34,561 nt of DNA from positions 1 through 34,561 of the forward strand of contig NZ_DASQNA010000044.1 in the NCBI RefSeq assembly GCF_035645195.1, in the 5' to 3' direction. The position numbers were made by a program, and so were the translations under genes. Shown piece by piece: positions 1-9,800 of the stretch. This DNA comes from Paenibacillus sp. (GTDB lineage: Bacteria; Bacillota; Bacilli; Paenibacillales; YIM-B00363). Under the pieces are notes generated by a model that saw only the letters and a program-made list of their open reading frames with translations, was not told where the DNA came from and did not search any database. How positions within the stretch are numbered: position 1 is the stretch's first letter; each line of letters starts with the position of its first letter.

Positions 1-134
1 GAACCGTGCTTTTGCCTCCAGCTTCCTCCAGATTCTGCCTCACGACAGACACCCTTGCTTTTGGCTAATGGTAGGCGCTTGCCAGCCCCCATTCCGGACT
101 TTCACCGTAGAGATGACGCCCATGCTGGGCGTAC
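1..134 (-). mobile_element. Group II intron, IIC-like, 5' end only (runs off left edge)
   Basis: Read on the minus strand, this stretch starts with GTACGCCCAGCATGGGCG and continues with blocks typical of the 5' domain I of bacterial group II introns close to the Oceanobacillus iheyensis and Bacillus halodurans IIC introns. These blocks include GGTGAAAGTCC (96-106) and GCAAGGGTGTC (48-58), followed by a GTGAGG...ATCTGGAGGAAGC block. The first bases are GTACG where the family consensus is GTGYG, a one-base departure. Only about 134 nt are visible; the reverse transcriptase ORF and domains V and VI would lie outside the window. The intron begins 5 nt after a perfect terminator stem, which is the known target preference of class IIC introns. 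Family membership is recalled from known sequences, not computed. Confidence 0.8.
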
Positions 135-138
135 AAAC

Positions 139-173
139 AAAGGGGAACCGGACGCTATGTCCGGTTCCCCTTT
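139..173 (-). terminator. Intrinsic terminator of the surface-protein gene run
   Basis: A perfect 15-bp inverted repeat (139-153 with 159-173) encloses a 5-nt loop. On the minus strand it is followed by a short T-rich run that is cut by the intron boundary at 134. On the plus strand it is followed by TTTTGAATTTTTTATTT, so it could act in both directions. It lies 8 bp past the protease stop codon. Confidence 0.9.
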
Positions 174-181
174 TGAATTTT

Positions 182-850
182 TTATTTCAACAGCGTTTGC
201 ACCGCGCTCGCCGGAACGACGAGGTGAATGTTCCCCATCGTCCGGAGCGAGCCGGAGATGACGCCCGCAAGCCGCCCCTCCTCGTCGATCAGCGGTCCGC
301 CGGACATGCCGTTCGCGATTTGCGCGGACGTGAGGATCCGGCTTTTCCCGTTGATCTCCGCTTTCGGCGAATTGACGATGCCTTCCGTGACGATCGGCGT
401 GTTTTTGAGCGGATAGCCGATCGCAAACATTTTCTCGCCGTGCTTGACGGCGCCCTGCCGAAGCGTTAGCGCCGAATACCCCTCCTTGCGGGAAGGAAGC
501 TTTAATACGGCCGCATCGTTCTCGACCGACGAAGCGATCACTTGAATCGATTCCGCCGTCGTGCCGTCCGGGAAGACGGCCTGCAGCCGTTCCGCGCCTT
601 CTACCACATGATAAGCGGTAACCGCGGTGCCGTTCGAGCCGATCACAGCGCCCGTGCCCGTCGCCGCCACCGTTCCGTTGGCGCGCAGCGCCCGCACGTA
701 GAACACCGCTTGATGCGATCGCTCGTAGACCGCCTCCGCGTCGTACCGCGGCGGTTCGTCCGCCGCGGCGCGGTCGAGGAGGAAAAGCCCGGGCGCCAGC
801 AGCATCGCCAGCGCCGCCGCGAGCCATATCGTTCGCGTCCTCTTGATCAT
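182..850 (-). CDS. Secreted trypsin-like (HtrA-type) serine protease without PDZ domain
   Basis: A 222-residue protein with an N-terminal hydrophobic signal or anchor segment (residues 8-30). It is followed by one chymotrypsin-fold protease domain of the HtrA/trypsin-2 type. The triad is visible: His81 in TAYHVVEG, Asp112 in ENDAAVLKL and Ser183 in NGMSGGPL. Unlike DegP/HtrA proteins (usually 350-450 residues) it ends after the protease domain and has no PDZ. The ATG at 850 has the ribosome site GGAAGGGG about 7 nt upstream, in a 15-bp gap after the giant GLUG gene, so the two are almost certainly cotranscribed. It probably acts outside the membrane. Processing or quality control of the three giant surface proteins encoded upstream is inferred from position only. 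An inactive or purely regulatory protease is unlikely because all three catalytic residues are present. Confidence 0.9.
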   Translation of the reverse strand: MIKRTRTIWLAAALAMLLAPGLFLLDRAAADEPPRYDAEAVYERSHQAVFYVRALRANGTVAATGTGAVIGSNGTAVTAYHVVEGAERLQAVFPDGTTAESIQVIASSVENDAAVLKLPSRKEGYSALTLRQGAVKHGEKMFAIGYPLKNTPIVTEGIVNSPKAEINGKSRILTSAQIANGMSGGPLIDEEGRLAGVISGSLRTMGNIHLVVPASAVQTLLK

Positions 851-865
851 TGCGTTCCCCTTCCG

Positions 866-3800
866 TTATTGCGCTGCCGCCATAATTTGTTCGTATGCCC
901 AATGGGACGCATCCACGTCCGCGAACGCGCGGGCGTCGGCCTTCGCTTTCGCGCCGAGCATGCGATTGATCAACACGACGGCCTGCGCTCTAGTCAGCTC
1001 CTCGTCCGGCCGGAACGTCCCGTCCGGGAAGCCTTGAATGTAGCCGGCCGCGGTGAACGCGTTGACGTAGCCTTCGGACCAATGGCCCCTGACGTCCGCG
1101 AGCGGCGCCGTTCCCCGCTGTTGCTCGAGCTGGAGCAGCCGCGCCATGATGACGACGAACTCCGCCCGCGTCAACCCTCGATCGGTGCCGAAGGTGCCGT
1201 CCGGATACCCTTGAATCAGACCCGCGGAAGCGAAGAACGCCACCAGCGTTTCGGATTCGCCCGCCACGTCCGAGAACACGTTCGCGACATCGACTTCTTC
1301 CATATCGATCAGCGGCGCGATGGCGCGAACGAGCTCGCCGCGGCTCAAGGCGGCGTCCGGCTTGAACGTTCCGTCCGCGTAGCCGGTCATATAGCGGATT
1401 TCCGCCGCTTCCGGTTTGACCGAATACGCCGCGTTCCCGACCTGCACCCGGAACGATTCGACGACGTCGCTGCCTTCGACGAGCACCCGGATCGTCGTGC
1501 TGCGCGTTACGACGATGGCTCCGTCGTAGACCGCGGAGGACTTCGTCGGCTTGCTGCCGTCCGTCGTATAGTAGAGCTTCCGGCCTTCCGGCGCGGTCAG
1601 CGTCACTTTACTGTTCTTGGCCACCTTCACCGGCTGATCGCCCGCGCCCGCTTCCACGCCGCCGATCCGCGCCACGACCTCCGGCTTCGGTTCGACGATC
1701 GGTACGAAGACGAAGCCCCCGAAACCGGGATTGAGTTTTTGCCATACGCCGGTAAACACAGCGCTGCTTTCCTTGTCTTCCGCTACGGCGATCGCCTTGA
1801 TCGTCGCCGTGTCGTTCAGCGCGATCGGCCCCGTATACAGCATGGAATATACGGTCGGCGCGCTGCCGTCAAGCGTATAGTAGATGACTCCGCCCGGTTC
1901 GTCCGTGATCAGCACGACCTGAGCGGTCGAGGCGAACGACCTTTCGCCGGGACCGGCGTAAGGCGCCTTCGCTTGTTCCGCGAAGCGAAGGGGCGGCTCG
2001 TTCACGACGATGTCGCGGCTGAGCCCTTGCGCCTTCGCCGTCAACGTAACGGCGCCGGCCGTCCGCAGCCTCGCTTTCAGCTTGCCTGCATCCCTGAGGA
2101 ACACGATCTCGTTCGGGTTAGCGGTCCATGCGATCCCCGCGTCCCCCGTCACTTCGAAATCGGTCGAGACGCCGTACAACCCGTCCCGTTCGGCGAAGAC
2201 GACCGCGACGGACGCGAGCGCCGCGTCGGGGCTGGCGCCGAAGGCGGCAAGCCGCGGATATGATCCCGCAGCCGCAATCCAGCGGTCGGCCTGCAAGCCG
2301 TTCGGCACGCTGCCGCTTGCGAGCGCGCTCGCCGGGAGTCCCCGCGCCCCGGCGATGTCGCCGGATACGCGCTTGGCCGCCTCGTCGTAGTAGGCCGTAT
2401 TCGTCTTAAGCATCTGTTTATTGAACACGCTGTTCGAAATGGTCGCCGCGGCCAGCTTCTGGCCGGCGACGCCCCCGAAGAACGTCGTCCCCGGGACGAT
2501 GGCCCCGGCGACGCTCGCTTCGGCTTCGCCGACGTTGATCGAACGCGAGATCGCGCCGCTCGCCGCCACGCCGGCGATGCCGCCGGCGTAAGCGCGGTTC
2601 GTGCCTTCCGCGCGAACTTCGCCGGCGAAGGAAACATGCTCGATGCCGCCTTCGTTCCGACCGGCGATCCCCCCCGCCGCCGGCGATGCGCCGGAAGCGC
2701 GGACCGCGCTGTAGGCGAACGATTCGGCGATGATGCCGGAAGCGAGGTTCCCCCCGGCGATGCCGCCGGCTTGAAGCGCCGGTCCGGCAGCCGTCACAGC
2801 GCCGGAGGCGAACGACACGGCGATGCGCCCCCGGTTGGTTCCGGCGATGCCGCCCGCTTGCAGCGATGCGGCGCCCTCCGCCTGCAGACGTCCTGTATAG
2901 GAGCTGTTCCCGATCTCCCCAAAATTCGTTCCGACGACGCCGCCGACCGCAAGCTCGTCGCCTTTCGTCTGGAAGCCGACGGAGGACTTCGCCGATTCGA
3001 CGACGCCGGAAGCGAGGTTCTCTCCGACGATGCCGCCGGCGGTGAGCCGCGACACTTCGGCGCCGGCAATGGTTCCCTTGGCGTTCGCGCCGGCGATGCG
3101 CCCCTGATTCGAGCCGGCGATGCCGCCGATCTTCGCCTCCGGAGCCCCCGCCGCGTTCAAAGCGCCGTCGTACGAGCCGTTCTCGATCGCGCCTGCATTA
3201 TCGCCGGCGATGCCGCCGACGGCGAGCGCGCCGGCCGCCGCTTCGACGGCTACGCTCGACGCAGCTTCGGCGATCGTGCCGGAAGCTGCGTTGCCCCCGG
3301 CCGCCCCGCCGACGAGAAGACGTCCCGCCGCTTTCCCGTTCAAGCTTCCTCGAATGTCGGCCGACTCGATACGGCCCTCGTTGACGCCGGCGATGCCGCC
3401 GACCTGTACGAGGTCGGCGCCCTCCGCCTCGACGCCGCCCGCGAACGCGCTGTCGCGGATGACCCCCGGCGCCGCATTGCGTCCGGCGATGCCGCCGGCG
3501 GCGAGCGGCGACGCGGCCGCCCTAGCGACGACGGCCGCATCGGTTTTCGCTTCCGACACCGTGCCCTCGTTCGTGCCTGCGATCGCGCCGACGCGCGCGC
3601 CGCCCCGAACCGTCCCGGAAACCTCCACGCTGCGGATCGCGCCTCCGGCGCGGTTCACGCCCGCGACAACGCCCGTATCCGCGGCGCCGGCGACGTCCGC
3701 GCCGCGGAACGTCAGGTTCGAGATCGTGCCGAAGTTTTCGCGTGCGAAGCCGGCCGGCACGTCCCCCGATCCCGCTGCGCGGAATCCGTGAATGACGTGC

Positions 3801-6800
3801 CCGTTGCCCTCGAACGTCCCGCGGAACGCCGCGAACGACAGCCATTGGACGTTCGATCCGTCGAGATCGGCCGCGAGCGAGAAGCGTTCAAGCTCCGGCG
3901 CCGCAGCGGCCGTCCGATGGTACAACCGGTAATACGCAAGGCCGGAATCCTCATTGTAAAGCAGGATCGCGCCGAGCAGCTGCGGCACGGTCGAAATTGA
4001 TACCGTATCGAGCGCAGACTCGCTCAAGAACGCCGTATCGATATCGAAGTTCCAATACAAGGCGGAGATGGCGGCGCCGCGGTCCTCCGCCGCGATGCCC
4101 GCTGCCGTCCCGAGCTGGTACCCGATCGGACTCCCCGGCGCGGCGTGCGCCGACGATACGATCGAACCATCCTTGTACTGATAGCCGAGCAGCGCCCCGC
4201 GGTAGACGAGATTCCCGTTCGCCCGGATGACGGCTTCGCCGCCGCCCGAGTACACCGAATCCAAGTCGCCGTCGTTGTAAGCGGCGAAGCCGCCGATGTA
4301 CAGCCTCGTGCTTTGCTCCGTGCCGCTCGCTTCCATGCGCGGCGACAGCGCGTATGCGTTCGAGATGCGCCCGTTCCGCTCCACGGCCGCCGCGAAGCCG
4401 CCGGTCCGCGGATCGAAGCCGGTATGCTGCAGGGAGCCCGATGCGCGGGCAAAGTCGATTTCATAATGGTCGACCGAACCCGCGAAGCCCCCGACATGCG
4501 AGCCGCCTTGCGCGGCGAGCGCGACGGCGCCCGACGCGTATGCCTCTCGGATGCGGCCCGGGCGAGGATCGTCCTCGCCGACGGTGCCCGCGAAGCCGCC
4601 GGCATACAGCGTGTTGTCCGGATTCGTATCCTGCACGCTCACCGCCGCCTCGGCGTAGGAACGCTCGATGACGGCATTGACGACCGTCCCGGCGAAGCCG
4701 CCCGCCCGGGTCGCCGGCAGGAAGAGCGGCCGGCCGACGGCCGAACCGACGTTCACGCTGCCGGACGCGAGCGTCCGCGAGTAATGAATCTCGCCGCCGG
4801 CGACGGCGCCGAACGCGCCGCCGACTCGGTATACCCGGCTCGTATCGGCCGATACGCCGCTCTCCGACACGGCTCCGACGACGATGCCGTCGGAATGGCC
4901 GGCGATGCCGCCGACGTAGGCTTGATCGGCACCGTGCGCCTCGATGGACGCCGAAGACTTCGACTGGTAGATCGACGCGCCGGACAGCTTGCCGGCGATG
5001 CCCCCCGCATACAAGACGGCCGCCTGGTTCGCGCTGTCCGCCTTGATCGATCCGGCGAGCGTCTTGGCGTCGTAGACGCCATGGTACAACGGAATCATGA
5101 GCCCGAAATCGTACGCCCGGTTCGGGTCGCCCGACGACAGCGTCCCGACGATGCCGCCGGCGGCGCCTTCCGTCGCTGCGGCCGAGAGCGCGATGTTCGG
5201 CGTCGCGGCCGCTCGATACACGATGGAATTTTCCGCCGTGCCGGCGATGCCGCCGGCCGCGGCCCGGTTGCCCGACGCTCGTATCGCCGCGTTCGAAACC
5301 GCGTCGGATACGGCGGCGTCCGTCAAGACGCCGACGATGCCGCCGACGGCAGGCTGCGCGGCGTTGTCCGCGGACGCGATCGCGACGCCGGACGCATGCG
5401 CCGACTGCATATCGAACGCGTTCGTCCCGCTCCCGAGCTTCGCGCCGGCGATGCCCCCGACGACGGCGGTGCCTTTGATGCTTCCGCCGGCCTGGACGCC
5501 TTCGACGCTGACGCCGCTCATCGGGTTGGCCGCTTCGGACCGGCCGGCGATACCGCCGACAGTCGAGTTCGCGCCGAGCGCCTGCACATCCCCGCCGTTC
5601 AAGACCAGCTTAACGGTATCCGCCCGTCCCGACACGAAGTGGCCGACGAGGCCGCCGACCATCGCGTCCGCGCCGGTCGTCTGCAGCGCATATCCCGCTT
5701 CGACGGTCAAGCCCGCGACGTTCCCGGCCTGCCGCCCGATCAAGCCGCCCGCGATCGTCTCCGCTCCCGCGCTCCGAATCGTGCCGAGCAGCGAGCTCGC
5801 CCGCAGCGCGCCGGCCGGTACGGCAGCGGCGTTGTCCCCGATCGCTCCGCCGACGACGGCTCGATCGGACACCCCTTCGATGACGGCTTGCTCGCCCAAG
5901 GCGACGGACAGTCCGTCGATCGTTCCTTCGTTCTTGCCCAAGATGCCGCCGACGACGTTCCCGCTGACGCGCGCTTCGCGCACGAGCTGCACGTCGACGT
6001 CCGAGACGCTGCCTCGGCCGAGTCCCGCCAGCGCGCCCGTCAGGCGAACGCCTTCCACGGCGAGCGGCTCCAAGGAGAGCCGCTCGACCGACGACGATAC
6101 GCCGAGAATGCCGAACAATCCGGCATAGTCGTACCCCGGCTTCACCGTGAAGCCGTCGATCAAATGCCCGCCCCCGTCCAAAGCGCCTTGGAACGCATGG
6201 GCGTCGTCGATGCCGATCGGCACCCATTGGCTCGACTGGATATGGATCGGTTGAACGATGCGAATCGTTCGGCCGGCGAAATCGAACGCGGCGAGCCCCG
6301 GCACCGTTCCGTTCACGACGGCCGCCAGCCCCGCGAGCTCCGCTTCGGTGCGAAGCTCGAATTCGACGGCGTCCTTATCGCGCGTATACCAATTGATGTT
6401 GGCGTTCACTTGACTGCCGTCCCCGCCGCCCGTATTCGCGCTGCGAATCAGCTCCGGGTATTGGTACTCGGCGTTCAACGAGCCGTACTTCCATACCGCG
6501 GCGAAGTCCCAGCCCGACAAAGCCGGGAACGCGGCGCGATCTTTCAGCGTGTCGCCAAGAATCGTGCTGATCCGAGGCCGGTTGTTGAGCCAGCGGTAAT
6601 TCCCTTCGGCGAAGTCGGGCAAGTCCGCGTTAATCCCTTGCGCTTCGTCCTTCATATAATACGTGCGGAACAGCAGCTCCTTATTGGCCGTGTCATACCG
6701 GCCCGCGAAGCCGCCGGCCAATGCGCCGTTCGACGCCGTGACCCTGCCCGCCGCGTATGCCGTATTCACTTGTCCGCCCGTAATGCGGCCGAGGAAGCCG

Positions 6801-9800
6801 CCCGCATACGAGTTCGCGCCGGACGCGTCGACCGACTTCGCCGCATAGGCGTTCGCGATCGAGCCGCCCGTCAGCTCTCCGGCGAACCCGCCCGCGAGCG
6901 TATATGCCCCCGCCGCGGCGACCTTCGCGTTCGCGTACGAGGCTTCGATCGCGCCGGACGTTCGGCCGACCAAGCCGCCGAGCGCGGCCCAGGCGGACGC
7001 CGTTCCGTTCGACTTGCCGGCGACGTCGATGTCCACGTACGAAGCGACAATCCGCCCGTCGTTCGCGCCGACGAGCCCGCCGGCCGTCGCGCTTTCGCCC
7101 TCGACCGTCAGCGTCGAGTTGGCGTAGGTGTAATACAGCGTGCCGGTCGCGGCGTTGACGCCGGCCAAACCGCCGACGACGCTGCCGTTCCCTTTCGAGG
7201 TGACCGGAATTTTGTCGCTGATGCTGTTGTTCGCGATCAACGTGCGGTTTTCCCCCGCCATGCCCCCGATTTTGGAGGACGGAGACTGCGACTGAACCGC
7301 GCCGACGATGCGGCTCTTTTGGATCGAGCTCGCCGTCGTCGCCGGCGTCGTCGTCGGATCGCCCGCTCTTGCGTCGTTCAAGCCGACGAAACCGCCGATA
7401 GTCGCGCCCGAAGCGGATTCGTTCGTCCGGAGGTTGAACTCCGTCAGATACACGTGGTGGATCAAGGCGGCGTTCGTGCCGCGATGGTACCCCGCCATGC
7501 CGCCGGCGACGGCGTTCGGACCGCTCACGATGACGTTCATGCGCTGCCCGACAAGGCTGTCGAGCCCGGAGACGTCGCTATAGCCGACGAGTCCGCCCGC
7601 GTATACGTTCGCGGCTTCCGCAGCGACGGAAATCAGCACGTTCTCCGCGTTCGCGCGGAACGTATCCCCTCTTGCCGTCGATTGCTCGAGCCGTCCCGCG
7701 ATGCCGCCCGCCTGCGCGCCGTTCCCGCGGATCGTCAGCATGACGACGTTCGGCGTCTCCGCCTTCACGGTCGGGTAGTCGATGGCGGTCTCCTTCGCGA
7801 TGCCCGCGATCCCGCCGACGAACACATTGGCGCCAGTGACGGTCGCGAGCGGCGCGTCCTGCGCTTCGACGATTGGATCGACGATGGACGGCGCTTCGCC
7901 GCCGCTTCTCTCCGATCGGCCGACGATGCCCCCCGCCGCGCCAAACTCGCCCTTCGGCTGGAGCGTAACGTTCAAGGCGGAGGCGTCCGCAAGCAAGCCG
8001 ACGTTCCGGCCGGCGATGCCGCCGAGATCGTTCGCGCTGCCTTCCGCCGTAATGTCGATATGCTCGGCCGCCGCGTTCGCCGCGCGCGACCGGTTTTCCC
8101 CGAATACCCCGCCCATGCGGACCGTATTCCCGGTCGAAAGATACGAACCGTTCTTCGCGATCAGGCGGCTGGCGCCGTCCGCGAGCTCCGCTTCGTTCGC
8201 GCCCGCGATGCCGCCCGCTTGCACGGCGGCGCCTTGGATGCGCAGCGTAATGCCGTCGCTTTCGGCGTACAAATGCGAGGTGCGATTGACGCCGACGATG
8301 CCCCCGACGTCGGTGCCGCCGGCCGGCACGTCGAAATTGAGCGCCTCGGCTTTCGCGAGCGCATCCGCGGCGCCGACGATTGATTCCGCCGTCAGCAACC
8401 CCGCGACGCCGCCGAGCCGATGCCCGGTCGTTCCCGTGTCGGCCAGCAGCTGAACCTTGATCGACCGGATGCCCGTCAGACGAAGCGCGCCGTCGTTCGT
8501 GCCGACGATACCGCCCGCGGTCAGCTGATCGATTCCCGCGCCGCGCAGCGTCACGCTCGCGAATGCGTCGCTGTTCTCGACGCCCGATACCGCGTTGTCG
8601 ATGACGCCGACGGCGCGTCCGGCGATGCCTCCCGCCGTCCCCCCGTCCGTCGTCGCCGTCAGCGCAAGGTAACCGACGGCGCTCTGCGAGACGGTGCCGT
8701 TCGACTGCCCGACGACCCCGCCGGCGACGCCGTCGGAGGCGATCGTCGCGAACGCGTCCGACGCATTCCCCGAGCGGGAACCGGACAGCGTCGCGTTCTG
8801 CGTCGCGCCGGCGATCCCGCCCGTCAATACATGGCTGCCGCCGGTCGCGGCGATCGACCCGCGGAACGTACCGTTGGCCACGGTCCCGTCCGCGATGTAA
8901 CCGACTACGCCGCCGGTGCGCACCGGACGGTCCGCGTCCGCGCCCGTCGCCGCGACCGTGATCCGGCCGGCGAACGAAGCGCCCGTCACGGTCCGGTCGA
9001 CGCCGTCCGTCAGCGCGCCGATATAGCCGCCGGTATACGCCGCCGACACGGCGTTCACCGTAATGTCCCCGCTGCTCACGACGTTGTCGCTCGGCAGAGC
9101 GGAGGTGCGCGCGTAAGCTCTATTGGAAACAATGCCGCCGGTGTATACGCCAGTGCCGCCGTTGACGGAAATCGCGCCGCTGTTCGTATACGCGCTCGGC
9201 GCATCGCTGTCCAGCAGCAACCGCTCGGACGCGCGGCCGACGAGACCGCCCGTATACGCCTCGGCCGGAGCGCCCGTCACCGTCACCGCTCCCGCGTTAT
9301 GCGCGCCGCTCGCGAAACGGAGCTGACGTTCCGCGTAACCGACCAACCCGCCGGTATACACTTCCGAAACGCCGGAAGCGGTAACGCTCGCGGCGTTGGT
9401 ATAGACGCTCGCCCACTCGAACGGCGCGGCGGTCGAACCGACGAGGCCGCCGGTCATCGCGCGCGTTCCCCCGCGGTTCTCGACCGTTCCCGTATTCGTG
9501 AAGGTGAACGACAGCGGGCCGAGGTCCGCGCGGACCGAGCCGGCGAGCGTGCCGGCATGCGTGCTCTGCGCCGCCGCCGCGTCGATCAACACCGCGCCCG
9601 AGTTCGACGTATTGCTGGAGAACGCGACCGGTCCTCCGACGCTGCCGAGGATGCCGCCCGCGTACACCGTCGTCCCGCCGAAGCCGGAGACGCTGCCCGT
9701 ATTGCCGATCGGCGTGTCGTCCTCGTTCATCGTCAGGGCCCCTTCCGTCGCCCCCGCGATCCCCCCTGCGTAGACGATCGTGCCGGACGCCGACCCGGAT

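Noticed and set aside
68-469. Plus-strand small ORFs over the left end
   Set aside because: The region is a group II intron 5' end and the reverse strand of the protease gene; the frames match no known protein.
4145-8383. Very long plus-strand open frames (1412 residues here, also 542-2263, 2636-4000 and 8420-11110) opposite the GLUG gene
   Set aside because: They are antisense to a protein with a signal peptide, known repeats and SLH motifs. They are arginine-rich, low in recognisable folds and lack good ribosome sites. High GC and repeated codons keep the opposite strand free of stops.
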